NCBI GenBank assembly: GCA_027293795.1
Contig: JAPYLE010000241.1
Span: 1 to 29,038, forward strand
Direction of reading: 5' to 3'
Length of the DNA: 29,038 nucleotides
From: Rickettsia endosymbiont of Ixodes persulcatus
GTDB lineage: Bacteria > Pseudomonadota > Alphaproteobacteria > Rickettsiales > Rickettsiaceae
Below the pieces are notes generated by a model, which was not told the DNA's origin, did no database searches, and saw only the letters and a list, made by a program, of their open reading frames with translations. Shown piece by piece: positions 1 to 8,230 of the stretch; position 1 is the first letter of the stretch; every line of letters starts with the position of its first letter. The translations under genes and the position numbers were made by a program.

Positions 1-324
1 TTTATATTCAGGCGCCTATGGATTTGTCTATGTATCACTTTATGAATGTTTTGGACTTCCTTTATTAGAAGCAATTGCTAGCGGAATACCCACACTAACA
101 TCAAATACATCAAGTATGCCAGAGGTTATTGGGGTACGGTGTTATTGATAGATCCGCAAGATGTAGATGCGATAAGCTATAAACTAAATCAGTTGTTAAC
201 TGATAATAGTTTGCGTGATTTGTTAAGGCATAGAGGGCTTATTCAGGCAGATAAATTTTCTTGGCAAAATGTGTAAAAAAAAACGGTAGATGTTTATAAA
301 CATGTACTTACTTCTTCTTTATAA
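1..324 (+). pseudogene. Broken GT4 glycosyltransferase, 3' remnant
   Basis: This is the C-terminal end of a family-4 glycosyltransferase whose 5' part lies outside the window. From base 2 it reads a typical nucleotide-sugar-binding stretch, with SLYECFGLPLLEAIASG and then SMPEVIG. That frame stops at 146-148. The expected continuation (LLIDPQDVDAISYKLNQLL) is in the next frame from about 142, so a single-base-type frameshift separates them. The second frame carries a further stop at 274-276, where a sense codon is expected after FSWQNV, and ends at 322-324. Two independent lesions support decay rather than a sequencing error. The last 31 bases overlap the 3' end of the convergent manC. Its sugar specificity cannot be read. 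Confidence 0.8.
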
Positions 325-1784
325 CGGCTAACCTTATAATTATCGCTAAAACGTATAATATCATCTTCGCCGAGATAATCTCCAAGTTGTAATTCAATGA
401 CAACGAGTTTTTTTAACGTTAAATTACTAAGGCAGTGCTTATGACCTATAGGAATGAAAGTCGATTCTTGTTTTTTTAAGGTAAAGTACGCTTTATTATT
501 TCGTACGGTAGCGATTCCTTGAATAACTACCCAATGCTCGCTGCGATGTTTATGCATTTGTAATGACAAACTACAGCCAGGATTGACGACAATTTGTTTT
601 AATTTATAATTTTTTTTATGTTCTAGAACAGTATAATATCCCCAAGGCCGATATACAGTTTGATGATATGCCTCCCCTTCATGATGGTTGGACTTTAATT
701 CGTTTACTAGTTCTTTAATGTCTTGTGTATGCTCTTTATTTAAAACAAGTAACGCGTTGGGAGTATCAACGATAATTAAGTGGTTTAAGCCTATTGCGGC
801 AATAATACGATTTTTAGCCTTATTTTGATTATAGATTGTTGTGCCTTCGCTTTTTTTTAAAATTGCATTGCCAACAATACAATTACCTTTAATATCAGGT
901 TTTAATAGCTTATTAAGTACATCCCAGGAGCCAATATCAGACCAACCAAAATTAGTGGGAATTACTACTATATGTTTGGATTTTTCCATTAGAGCATAAT
1001 CAACTGATATTTTTTCTATCAGCCAAAAGCTTTTTTTATCTAAAATTAGCTTTTTTCTGGCTTTTTCTTGAAAAAAAATATTTTTTTTAGTTCTATTCCA
1101 GCAGTCTAGAGTTTTAATATAAAGTTTAGGATTGTACTTTTCTATATTTTTAATTAATGTCCTCGCTGAAAAGCAAAAAATTCCTGAATTCCATAAATAA
1201 TTACCCTGTTCTATAAAGGCTTCAGCTTTTTTTAGGGAAGGTTTCTCATGAAATTTTTTTACTTGATAAGAATGGTTGATGTTGTCATAATCAGAATACT
1301 CGATATAACCATAGCCTATTTCGGCTTTATTCGGAATAATACCAAACGTAACTATTAGATCTTGTTTAGCAAGGATTAGCGCTTTTTTTATAGAATGATT
1401 GAATTTGATTTGGTTGCTAATTGTATGATCAACGGGCAATATGAGTAGAATGGCATCTGTATTAATTAGTTCTTGAACAAATAAAGCACTTAATACAATA
1501 GCAGGTGCTGTATTGCGAGAAACTGGCTCAAGTAAAAAACTGAATTGTTTTTCTTTTGGAAGTGCTGGAAGCTTATTAAGCTCTATTTTGCTCTGATAAT
1601 AGTATTTCGAATTTGTTACAGTAACGATTTGCGTTATATCTGGAATGTTTAGGGCACGCTGATAGGTTGTTTGTAATAGTGAAAGTGAGTCATTGAATCG
1701 GATAAAGGGTTTAGGGCATGTTTCGTGCGAAATAGGCCATAGCCGAGAACCATTTCCACCAGATAATATGACAGGAATCAGCAT
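294..1784 (-). CDS. manC: Mannose-1-phosphate guanylyltransferase / mannose-6-phosphate isomerase (bifunctional)
   Basis: A type II bifunctional enzyme that isomerises fructose-6-P to mannose-6-P and makes GDP-mannose from mannose-1-P and GTP in the cytoplasm. The N-terminal nucleotidyltransferase motif is GGNGSRLWPIS...PKPF (residues 9-27), with a later FHEKP and the WNSGIF stretch. The C-terminal cupin isomerase domain is intact, with QMHKHRSEHW at 409-418 (metal-binding histidines and glutamate) and LGEDDIIRF near 471. At 496 residues it is slightly longer than the usual 470-480. The ATG at 1784 is preceded by AAGGAT (1793-1798) at 8 nt, a good ribosome-binding site. It stands alone on the minus strand and is divergent from the glycosyltransferase at 2002. 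No phosphomannomutase is in the window, so that step must be encoded elsewhere. The GDP-mannose probably feeds the GT4 enzyme next door (inference). Confidence 0.95.
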   Translation of the reverse strand: MLIPVILSGGNGSRLWPISHETCPKPFIRFNDSLSLLQTTYQRALNIPDITQIVTVTNSKYYYQSKIELNKLPALPKEKQFSFLLEPVSRNTAPAIVLSALFVQELINTDAILLILPVDHTISNQIKFNHSIKKALILAKQDLIVTFGIIPNKAEIGYGYIEYSDYDNINHSYQVKKFHEKPSLKKAEAFIEQGNYLWNSGIFCFSARTLIKNIEKYNPKLYIKTLDCWNRTKKNIFFQEKARKKLILDKKSFWLIEKISVDYALMEKSKHIVVIPTNFGWSDIGSWDVLNKLLKPDIKGNCIVGNAILKKSEGTTIYNQNKAKNRIIAAIGLNHLIIVDTPNALLVLNKEHTQDIKELVNELKSNHHEGEAYHQTVYRPWGYYTVLEHKKNYKLKQIVVNPGCSLSLQMHKHRSEHWVVIQGIATVRNNKAYFTLKKQESTFIPIGHKHCLSNLTLKKLVVIELQLGDYLGEDDIIRFSDNYKVSRYKEEVSTCL

Positions 1785-2001
1785 TTTATTTCATCCTTAA
1801 ATTTATTAGCTTCTTTTCTTGCGAAAATCTGCTGTTTAATCCATGTTTGAATAGGCTTTCTTAGGCAGCAAAGAATATACTGAGCTTAATACCTATTCCG
1901 TTGCGGATGTTATTTTCATTTATTTATGATCAGTTATTGAAACACAGAGTTTTTTCTATATCAATAGTATAGAGGTATCTTCAGTTGGATATTCAGGGAT
2001 T

Positions 2002-3138
2002 ATGAAGCGCATTTTACATCTCGGTAAATTTTCTCATTGGCAAGTAGGTGGTATAGAAACCGTTGTTGATAATTTATTAGATGGCTTAAGTCCTTTTTTT
2101 CAATTGTCGAAAGTAGCTGCTAATAATAGTGTTAAAACAGTAATAAGAGAGAAAGCAAATTATCTAGAGGTTAGTGTACCATTAATGGGCTTGTGGGCAC
2201 GGACACCGCTTTGTCCGACACTACCTTATCATATAAAAAAGCTTCACCAACGGCATCCATTTTCTATAGTCCATCTGCATTTTCCTAATCCTACGGCGCA
2301 TTTTGCTTCACAAATTTTACCGCCCTCGGTAAAACGAGTTATTAGTTGGCATAGCGACGTTATTCAACAAAAACGTTTATTAAAAATTTATCAACCATTT
2401 GTTAATCGTTTATTAGAACAAACAAGTGCAATAATAGTATCGACCGCTTATTTGGCGGAAAAATCATTGCAGCTTACTGTAGCCAGGCGACGTAACATTA
2501 TAAAAACTGTACCGTATGGAGTAGCCTTTGATTATTTTTTAGCGAATACCTATACAGAAAAAATCAGGTGTATACGTCAGCAATTTATGAATTGCTTTAT
2601 CGTATTTGCTTTAGGGCGGCATGTCGCTTATAAAGGCTTTTATTATTTGGTTGAGGCGATGATTTATCTTCCAGCTAATCTTATTTTGTTATTAGGTGGA
2701 GACGGACCATTAACGCCAGTGTTGAAAAGGCAGGTTAAAAAATTAAAGTTGGAGAAGCAAGTTTATTTTTTAGGTGAGATCGAGAGGGGGGAACTACCTG
2801 TTTATTATCATGCTTGTGATATATTTTGTTTGCCTTCAATTGAGAAAAATGAAGCGTTTGGTATGGTGCAGTTAGAGGCAATGGCGTGTGCAAAGCCAGT
2901 TGTTTCTTGCGATTTAGCAAGAGCGGGTAGTGATATCAATCAATCGGGTGTAACAGGTTTTGTAGTGCCTCCTTGCTCGGCTAAGTTGCTAGCAAAGGCA
3001 ATAGAGCAATTTTATCGAGAGCCACATTTATGTCGCACCTTTGGGCAGGCTGCTTATCAGTATGTTAAGGAAAAATTTACCAATCAGAGAATGATTCAGC
3101 AAGTGCGTGCTTTGTACGAACAAGTTTTAGAAAACTAA
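2002..3138 (+). CDS. GT4 glycosyltransferase, rhamnosyl/mannosyltransferase-like
   Basis: A GT-B-fold, family-4 retaining glycosyltransferase of 378 residues, complete in length for the family. The N-terminal acceptor domain opens with HLGKFSHWQVGGIETVVDNL, the Gly-rich loop typical of the group. The C-terminal donor domain shows GRHVAYKGFYYLVEA (205-219), LLGGDGP near 231 and the E-x7-E signature E284...E292 in NEAFGMVQLEAMA. The overall pattern resembles bacterial rhamnosyl/mannosyltransferases. The divergent neighbour manC makes GDP-mannose a plausible donor, but this is inference. The start ATG is preceded by AGGGA. It probably acts at the cytoplasmic face of the inner membrane on a lipid-linked glycan. 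Confidence 0.9.
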   Translation: MKRILHLGKFSHWQVGGIETVVDNLLDGLSPFFQLSKVAANNSVKTVIREKANYLEVSVPLMGLWARTPLCPTLPYHIKKLHQRHPFSIVHLHFPNPTAHFASQILPPSVKRVISWHSDVIQQKRLLKIYQPFVNRLLEQTSAIIVSTAYLAEKSLQLTVARRRNIIKTVPYGVAFDYFLANTYTEKIRCIRQQFMNCFIVFALGRHVAYKGFYYLVEAMIYLPANLILLLGGDGPLTPVLKRQVKKLKLEKQVYFLGEIERGELPVYYHACDIFCLPSIEKNEAFGMVQLEAMACAKPVVSCDLARAGSDINQSGVTGFVVPPCSAKLLAKAIEQFYREPHLCRTFGQAAYQYVKEKFTNQRMIQQVRALYEQVLEN

Positions 3139-3157
3139 ATGGTAGTAAAAAAGAGTA

Positions 3158-3964
3158 ATGTCAGTGAGTATCTTTAAATTATCGGTTAGTATGGTGGTCT
3201 ATAGTGAAAATTTCTCTGATATAAAAGATTGTTTAGAACTTCTCGTCCGTTCAATTCCCAGGAAATTTAGATATACAGTTACTATTGTTGATAATGGTGT
3301 ACTTGAGTTAAAAAAAAATTCTGATATCAGTACGAATTGTCTGCGCTATTTTCCTCATCTGCCGATTCGTTATATTGTATCGCCTAAAAATGGCGGTTAT
3401 GGTTATGGGCATAATCAAGCTATTTTTTATAGTAGTGCAGACTACCATTTAATTATTAATGGGGACATTTATATTCTGCCGAATGCTTTAAAAAACGCAT
3501 TAGCTTTTATGGACAGGAATCCTGCCATCGGTATGCTAGTCCCTGATGTATATGATATAGCAGGAAATCGTATTCATCTTTGTCGGCAGAATCCTAGTCT
3601 TTGGGTAAGTTTTTTACGGCGTTTTGCACCAATTTGGTTAAAAAGTTTATTTAAAGACCAGCTTGTAAGATTTGAAATGCGAGATAGAAACTATAATAAT
3701 CCTATCTTTAATTTAACGAACCCTACGGGCTGTTTTATGCTTTGCCGTTTATCTATATTAAAAGCCATTCAAGGTTTTGACGAAAATTTTTTTATGTATT
3801 ATGAGGATTCGGATATAGGGCGACGTATAGCGAAAATATCACAAATAGCCTATGTACCCTCTGTAAAGATAAAACATATCTGGAAAAGGGCCGCGTATCA
3901 TAATAAACGCATGGCATGGAATGCTATCAAATCGGCTTTCTATTATGCTTGGAAATGGTATTAG
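3158..3964 (+). CDS. GT2 glycosyltransferase, WbbL-like
   Basis: A family-2 (GT-A fold) inverting glycosyltransferase of 268 residues. It starts with a hydrophobic beta strand (LSVSMVVYSEN), then VTIVDNG at 42-48 and the nucleotide-sugar region SPKNGGYGYGHNQAI at 75-89. The metal-binding position reads NGDIYI (101-106) where the classical DxD lies. The distal acidic motif FFMYYEDSDIGRR (211-223) is intact, as is the preceding GCFML stretch. These features match O-antigen GT2 enzymes related to the rhamnosyltransferase WbbL. The donor is not readable. It lies 19 nt behind the GT4 gene and is probably cotranscribed with it. Its stop codon (3962-3964) overlaps the last codon of the minus-strand rmlA/rmlC fossil. 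Confidence 0.88.
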   Translation: MSVSIFKLSVSMVVYSENFSDIKDCLELLVRSIPRKFRYTVTIVDNGVLELKKNSDISTNCLRYFPHLPIRYIVSPKNGGYGYGHNQAIFYSSADYHLIINGDIYILPNALKNALAFMDRNPAIGMLVPDVYDIAGNRIHLCRQNPSLWVSFLRRFAPIWLKSLFKDQLVRFEMRDRNYNNPIFNLTNPTGCFMLCRLSILKAIQGFDENFFMYYEDSDIGRRIAKISQIAYVPSVKIKHIWKRAAYHNKRMAWNAIKSAFYYAWKWY

Positions 3965-4179
3965 AAAAAAATAGCTTAGTCAGTAAAGCCTTTTGGTAGG
4001 AAAATCTGGTAGTGATTTTCTTAGCTTAAAATGATTGCAAACCATTGCTTATATGTGGGAGAGTTTTTTCGGATATCGACAGCTATATCAAAGATAGTGC
4101 CTTTATTACCATAACTAATTTGGCTTGGAATAGAATGTGGCCGTATCCCTAGTCCGCCTGATAAAATGATACCTTTCAT
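3961..4179 (-). pseudogene. Fossil rmlA'-'rmlC fusion (dTDP-rhamnose pathway)
   Basis: A 73-codon minus-strand frame that joins pieces of two different enzymes. The first 19 residues, MKGIILSGGLGIRPHSIPS, match the nucleotide-binding N-terminus of glucose-1-phosphate thymidylyltransferase RmlA (usual form MKGIILAGGSGTRLYP). Without a break the frame continues as KGTIFDIAVDIRKNSPTY, the hallmark of dTDP-4-dehydrorhamnose 3,5-epimerase RmlC, then LS, a stop at codon 53 (4021-4023), ENHYQIFLPKGF, a stop at codon 68, and the final stop. All parts share one frame, which indicates an internal deletion between neighbouring rmlA and rmlC followed by nonsense mutations. The product would be inactive, lacking both active sites. 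It is flanked by two glycosyltransferases that resemble rhamnosyltransferases. Confidence 0.82.
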
Positions 4180-4359
4180 TTTTGTTAGCTTAATCTTCCT
4201 TAATTAAATATTAATTTTGTCTTATAGCACATATCCGACAAGCTATTTATTTATCTTATTTCTACAATAAATTTATTTATTATTTTTAATAGAATATAAT
4301 TTGTTGATTTATTGCTAGTATGAGAGGATATGCTTCAATTTTTTTAGCACTTGGGTTTA

Positions 4360-5196
4360 ATGAAAAAAACTAAGCTTCTTGTCGTTATCGTATTGTATTA
4401 TCCTACTGAAAAACAAATTCTAGATTTAATCCATATTTGTTACCAATACGTGGATATAAAAATTTTGCTTTTTGACAATAGTCCAGATAATTATTCAGTA
4501 AATGTAGAATTTTATAATAAAGTTATTTATGTAAAAAGCAAAAAAAATGTAGGGGTTGGTGGGGCACATTATTATGCAGCGGAATTGGCAGTAAAAAAAA
4601 ACTTTACGTTTATTTTATTTCTTGATCAGGATAGTCAGTTGCCTAATGATTTTGTCAGAAATATGCTTTATAAATTTGCATACTTTAAAAAAGTATATCC
4701 ACGTTTAGCGGCTATAGGCCCGGCTTGGAATGATTACCGTCGTACTATAAAAAAGAAAAAAAATAATTTAAGCAAGTCAGTAAAAATGCTTATTAGTTCA
4801 GGAATGTTGGTTTTAGTTTCTGTGTTGATAGACATCGGCTATCCTAAAAAAGAATATTTTATTGATCATGTTGACACTGAATGGTGTTTTCGGGCGGTAA
4901 GTAGAAAATATGTTCTCGTCAAAGTACACGATATTCAAATGGAGCATGCTATAGGAGAAATTAGAAATTTTGGTAAATGGTATTTACAATATCATAAACC
5001 AATTCGTTATTATTACTTTATTCGAAATAGTTTTTTTATTTTTCGAGAAAAATGGATGCCTTTTCCGTCTCGATTATATATTGTATTAAGAAATTTAGTT
5101 GCAATAATAAAAATACCTTTTTTGCCTCATTCGCTTTTAACCTGTTTATACGTTTGGCGAGGTTTAAAAGCAGGTATAAATTTAAGAAAACAATGA
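4360..5196 (+). CDS. GT2 glycosyltransferase, rhamnosyltransferase-like
   Basis: A 278-residue GT-A glycosyltransferase of the O-antigen rhamnosyltransferase type. Visible signatures are LLVVIVLYYP at 6-15, LLFDNSPDN at 36-44, KNVGVGGAHYYAAELA at 62-77, the metal-binding FLDQDSQLP at 87-95, FIDHVDTEWCFRA at 167-179 and HAIGE further on. The ATG at 4360 is taken as the start; an in-frame TTG at 4351 would add only three residues and has no better ribosome-binding site. A hydrophobic C-terminal stretch (LYIVLRNLVAIIKIPFLPHSLLTCLYVW) could attach the protein to the membrane. The upstream 180 bp is very AT-rich and may hold a promoter, but no clear one is visible. The dTDP-rhamnose genes appear only as a fossil here, so its donor must come from elsewhere or differ. 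Confidence 0.88.
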   Translation: MKKTKLLVVIVLYYPTEKQILDLIHICYQYVDIKILLFDNSPDNYSVNVEFYNKVIYVKSKKNVGVGGAHYYAAELAVKKNFTFILFLDQDSQLPNDFVRNMLYKFAYFKKVYPRLAAIGPAWNDYRRTIKKKKNNLSKSVKMLISSGMLVLVSVLIDIGYPKKEYFIDHVDTEWCFRAVSRKYVLVKVHDIQMEHAIGEIRNFGKWYLQYHKPIRYYYFIRNSFFIFREKWMPFPSRLYIVLRNLVAIIKIPFLPHSLLTCLYVWRGLKAGINLRKQ

Positions 5197-5241
5197 AACA
5201 TTTAGAAATGCAAAGCTGCATTTCTAAGTTACGATGTGTAT

Positions 5242-5295
5242 ATACTGCCCGGATCAGAAAACGTGATTTTTTTTAAGTAAGCTGACGGGCAGTAT
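5242..5295. repeat. Inverted-repeat module, copy 1
   Basis: Perfect 10-bp inverted repeats ATACTGCCCG (5242-5251) and CGGGCAGTAT (5286-5295) flank a T-rich centre. The same module recurs at 28536-28588 with conserved internal sequence (ACGTGA or ACACGA, then a T run and AAGTAAG). It abuts the three-hairpin element that follows. It is not a standard terminator, because the T run lies inside the loop. Function unknown. Confidence 0.75.
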
Positions 5296-5427
5296 GCTCG
5301 ATCACATGACGGGTGAAAGCGGTGTTTTTATCCCGTCATTCAAGAGGAGAAATCGCGATTCTCCCCTTAAAAATCCCCATCGCGCAAGGATGTGAATGAA
5401 ATTGCAAAATCCGTAATTTCATTCGCG
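5294..5427 (+). repeat. Three-hairpin structured element, copy A
   Basis: This non-coding element is shared with copy B (9796-9929) in an ungapped alignment. Stem 0 is GACGGG (5308-5313) with CCCGTC (5332-5337). Stem 1 is AAGAGGAGAA (5342-5351) with TTCTCCCCTT (5359-5368), with one A-C mismatch and a 7-nt loop containing CGCGA. A conserved linker reads AATCCCCATCGCGCAAGGA. Stem 2 is GAATGAAATT (5394-5403) with AATTTCATTC (5415-5424), extending to about 14 pairs with two wobbles around the loop AAAATCC. The core at 5334-5390 agrees with copy B at 49 of 57 positions by eye. It sits between a glycosyltransferase and the wbpI-type gene. It could be an RNA element or a mobile palindromic unit. Confidence 0.75.
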
Positions 5428-5592
5428 GTTACTATATGGAACATAAATGTGCTTTTTTATATTTTTATAAGCTTTTTTTTAATACTTCTATTTTAAAGTC
5501 AAATTAATTCGAGTATTGTCTAAGGCTTATAGTAAAGGATATCCATCGTCATTCCGAGCATAATTAACGCGCGATAGCAAGGAGTAATAAAT
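5428..5592 (+). promoter_or_regulatory. AT-rich leader of the wbpI-type gene, with strong RBS
   Basis: The rest of the gap before the wbpI-type gene is AT-rich. It holds a possible -10 box TATAGT (5528-5533), with only a poor -35 (TTAATT, 5504-5509). A short REP-like scrap, CGTCATTCCGAGC, follows near 5547. AAGGAG at 5579-5584 lies 8 nt before GTG 5593 and decides that start, because the overlapping ATG at 5591 runs straight into TGA. The promoter call is weak; the ribosome-binding site is clear. Confidence 0.4.
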
Positions 5593-6678
5593 GTGAAAAA
5601 AATTATATCTGTGGTAGGGGCACGTCCGCAGTTTATTAAAGCGGCTATGATCAGTCGAGAATTAAAAAAAAATCAAGTATACCAGGAGTTATTAGTACAT
5701 ACGGGCCAACATTATGACTACAATATGTCTGAAATTTTTTTTCAAGATTTAGCTATTCCAAAGCCTAGTTATTTTTTACAGGTGGGTTCCAAACAGCATG
5801 GAGAGCAAACGGCATTTATGTTGGAAAAAATTGAAAAAATCCTTATAAAGGAGCGACCCGCTTACGTATTGGTTTACGGAGATACAAATTCTACCCTGGC
5901 AGGGGCATTAGCTGCTGCAAAGTTGAATATTCCTATTGCACATATTGAATCTGGATTGCGTTCGTTTAATATTCAAATGCCAGAAGAAATAAACCGTAAA
6001 ATAACTGATCATTTATCTACGTTATTATTTTGCCCTACCAAAATTGCGATTGAACAGGCATTAAAAGAAGGGATTAGTAAAGAAAAGTTATTTTTGGTTG
6101 GTGATGTTATGTACGATGCTGCCATTTATGCTAAACAACTTGCTGAACAAAATACTATTCTTGATAAGATAAATATTAAAAAAAAATCCTATCTGCTCGT
6201 AACCATACATCGATCAGAAAACACGGACAATCCAATAAAGCTAAAAAACTTATTGCAGGGATTGCTAAAATTGACGGAAAAATATACGCTGATATTTCCT
6301 ATGCATCCTCGTACACGAGTAGCTATTGAAAAAAATAGCCTATTGGGCACGATGTCTTCCTCATTTAAAATAATTGACCCTGTAGGTTATCTTGCCATGA
6401 CTACGTTGGAAAGATACGCACGCTTAATTATTACTGATTCAGGCGGCGTGCAAAAAGAGGCGCATTTCTACCAAATTCCCTGCATTATAATTCGTGACGA
6501 GACCGAATGGCCTGAGTTAATAGCGGCTGGTTGGAATACTTTGTGTCCTAGTAAAGAGTTTGCTTCTCTTCCAAAAAAGGTAGATCAGTTTATTGATAAA
6601 TTTGGTAAACCTATCGAACTTTATGGCAATGCGGGTGCTTCCGCTAAAATTGTGAAATATCTTTACAACTTTTCCTGA
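5593..6678 (+). CDS. wbpI: Non-hydrolysing UDP-GlcNAc 2-epimerase family, probably WbpI-type UDP-GlcNAc3NAcA 2-epimerase
   Basis: A GT-B-like 2-epimerase of 361 residues, full length. Family motifs are GARPQFIKA (9-17), GQHYDYNMSEIFF (38-50), VYGDTNSTLAGALAA (94-108), HIESGLRSF (117-125), MPEEINR (129-135), HRSENTD (206-212), MHPRTR (237-242), DSGGVQKEA (282-290) and RDETEWPEL (301-309). WecB-type enzymes make UDP-ManNAc from UDP-GlcNAc. The wording here (PQFIKA, NMSEIFF, DPVGYL, RDxTEW) and the adjacent wbpA/B/D/E set fit better with WbpI/WlbD, which inverts C2 of UDP-2,3-diacetamido-2,3-dideoxyglucuronate to the manno form. That substrate is inferred. Translation starts at GTG. No wecC-type partner other than the WbpA homologue is present. 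Confidence 0.9.
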   Translation: MKKIISVVGARPQFIKAAMISRELKKNQVYQELLVHTGQHYDYNMSEIFFQDLAIPKPSYFLQVGSKQHGEQTAFMLEKIEKILIKERPAYVLVYGDTNSTLAGALAAAKLNIPIAHIESGLRSFNIQMPEEINRKITDHLSTLLFCPTKIAIEQALKEGISKEKLFLVGDVMYDAAIYAKQLAEQNTILDKINIKKKSYLLVTIHRSENTDNPIKLKNLLQGLLKLTEKYTLIFPMHPRTRVAIEKNSLLGTMSSSFKIIDPVGYLAMTTLERYARLIITDSGGVQKEAHFYQIPCIIIRDETEWPELIAAGWNTLCPSKEFASLPKKVDQFIDKFGKPIELYGNAGASAKIVKYLYNFS

Positions 6679-6725
6679 ACATGATATCTATTTAGCATAT
6701 TATTGTCTCATTTGTTTAGAGTGTG

Positions 6726-6855
6726 TCTTCAATTGTGCTAGGATGAGAAAAAAAGCATTGTTTTTTTGAGTAGCGTAACGGGCATACTTTAGTGTATGCG
6801 AGTAACGCAACGCAGAAAAACTGCGCTTTTTGGTCCATCATCGTGCAATTGAAGA
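6726..6855. repeat. Intergenic palindromic element between wbpI and wbpA
   Basis: Perfect 10-bp inverted repeats TCTTCAATTG (6726-6735) and CAATTGAAGA (6846-6855) bound a 130-bp non-coding block. Inside are a hairpin GCATAC/GTATGC (6782-6787, 6794-6799) and the terminator-like hairpin listed separately. GTAACG occurs as a direct repeat on both sides of the first hairpin. The layout suggests a small palindromic repeat unit or a domesticated element. No coding potential is visible. Confidence 0.6.
6811..6831 (+). terminator. Candidate intrinsic terminator after the wbpI-type gene
   Basis: The stem CGCAG / CTGCG (6811-6815, 6821-6825) has an AAAAA loop and is followed directly by CTTTTT. Five GC-rich pairs plus a T tract fit a short rho-independent terminator, 130 bp after the wbpI-type stop codon. 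It lies inside a palindromic repeat unit, so it may be only part of that unit. Confidence 0.4.
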
Positions 6856-6890
6856 TACCCGCTTAATATTGTCTACAAGAAGTAGCACAC

Positions 6891-8201
6891 ATGTTTAAAA
6901 AGGAATTGATTAAAAAATTAAAGTCACGTAAAGCCGTGCTTGGCATTATTGGGATGGGTTATGTAGGTTTGCCTTTAGCGCTTCGCTTTTCTGAAGTTGG
7001 CTATTTAGTTATTGGATTTGATACTGATCCTGATCGTGTTGCCTTGCTTAATCGAGGCGAAAGCTATATTCGGCATATTTCTAAAAGTAAATTAATAGTC
7101 GCGCATGAAAGTGGTTTTAAAGCAACGTCAAATTATGAAGAGGCTAACAAAACTGATGCATTGATTTTGTGTTTGCCAACCCCGCTGAATAAATATCGTG
7201 AGCCTGATTTAAGCTGTGTATTAACTAGTGTAGATAAGTTGCTTCCTTTTTTACATAAAGGACAAATTCTTTCTTTGGAAAGTACGACTTATCCGGGGAC
7301 AACTGAAGAAGAACTAAAACCACGCATTGAAAAATGTGGTTTTAAGCTTGGCGAAGATTTTTTCCTTGTTTTTTCGCCAGAACGAGAAGATCCAGCGAAT
7401 CAAGATTTTCATACTGCGATTATTCCTAAAGTCTGTGGGGGAATAACTATCCATTGTTTAGATGTGGGTGAAGCACTTTATGAGCAAATTGTTTCACAGG
7501 TAGTTAGAGTCAGTTCAACACGTACGGCTGAAATTACAAAGTTGCTTGAGAATATTCATCGAGCAGTGAATATCGGCTTAATGAATGAACTGAAACATCT
7601 GGCGTATGAAATGGATATCGATATTTTTGAAGTCATTCATGCGGCGGCTACAAAACCATTCGGTTTTGTTCCTTATTATCCAGGGCCTGGTATTGGTGGC
7701 CATTGTATTCCTGTTGATCCTTTTTATTTGACCTGGAAAGCAAGAGAATTTGGTGTACATACGCGTTTTATAGAGCTTGCAGGGCAGATCAATAGTAGTA
7801 TGCCGGCATGGGTTATACGCCGTTTAATAGCTGCTTTAAATCAGAGAGGTAAGCCTATTCAAAATAGTAAAATTTTGTTACTAGGACTCGCTTATAAAGT
7901 GGATATCGATGATATTCGACATTCACCTTCAATTAATTTAATTGATTTACTGTTGAAATCTGGAGCAAAGGTTGATTACTCCGATCCTTTTGTGCCCAAG
8001 TTTCATAATTATCATAATAAAAGTTATGATATGCAAAGCCTGGAATTATCAGCTGAAACTATTAAGCAATATGATGCATTGCTATTAGCCACCTGCCATA
8101 CCGTATTTGATTATGAGATGATTCGAGAGAATGCACAGTTGATTATAGATACGCGTGGTAAGTTTCACGAAATTAATGCAGATAGTATTATTAAGGCCTA
8201 A
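6891..8201 (+). CDS. wbpA: UDP-N-acetyl-D-glucosamine 6-dehydrogenase
   Basis: NAD-dependent nucleotide-sugar dehydrogenase that oxidises C6 of UDP-GlcNAc to UDP-GlcNAc uronate, the first committed step towards diacetamido-uronic acids. The 436-residue protein has an N-terminal Rossmann motif GIIGMGYVGLPLAL (18-31), FDTDPDRV at 43-50, LESTTYPGTTEEEL (129-142), FSPEREDP (161-168), TAEITKLLEN (212-221, with the structural Lys) and the catalytic cysteine C272 in GPGIGGHCIPVDP. The C-terminal UDP-binding domain includes LLGLAYKVDIDDIRHSP. This wording is closer to WbpA/WlbA than to WecC or Ugd. It is followed 29 nt later by wbpB, the next enzyme. Feedback control by pathway products is known in some family members but cannot be seen here. 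Confidence 0.95.
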   Translation: MFKKELIKKLKSRKAVLGIIGMGYVGLPLALRFSEVGYLVIGFDTDPDRVALLNRGESYIRHISKSKLIVAHESGFKATSNYEEANKTDALILCLPTPLNKYREPDLSCVLTSVDKLLPFLHKGQILSLESTTYPGTTEEELKPRIEKCGFKLGEDFFLVFSPEREDPANQDFHTAIIPKVCGGITIHCLDVGEALYEQIVSQVVRVSSTRTAEITKLLENIHRAVNIGLMNELKHLAYEMDIDIFEVIHAAATKPFGFVPYYPGPGIGGHCIPVDPFYLTWKAREFGVHTRFIELAGQINSSMPAWVIRRLIAALNQRGKPIQNSKILLLGLAYKVDIDDIRHSPSINLIDLLLKSGAKVDYSDPFVPKFHNYHNKSYDMQSLELSAETIKQYDALLLATCHTVFDYEMIRENAQLIIDTRGKFHEINADSIIKA

Positions 8202-8230
8202 TTAAAGTCCTCTCTAATAAGTAAATTTTT

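Noticed and set aside
1937..1973. Promoter for the GT4 gene (TTGAAA with TATAGA)
   Set aside because: The spacing is 25 nt and no acceptable -10 lies 16-18 nt away.
4320..4373. Short frame MRGYASIFLALG before the GT2 gene
   Set aside because: It has seventeen codons, is in a different frame from the GT2 gene, and has no recognisable match.
5052..5276. Open frame of 74 codons running past the GT2 gene
   Set aside because: It overlaps the glycosyltransferase in another frame and runs into the repeat; it is a shadow.
5242..5427. CRISPR array or integron attC site
   Set aside because: There are only two distant copies, no regular spacers, no cas or integrase genes, and no attC R' or R'' core sites.
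5436..5510. Short frame after copy A starting ATGGAACATAAATG
   Set aside because: It has about two dozen codons, no recognisable product, and no good ribosome-binding site.
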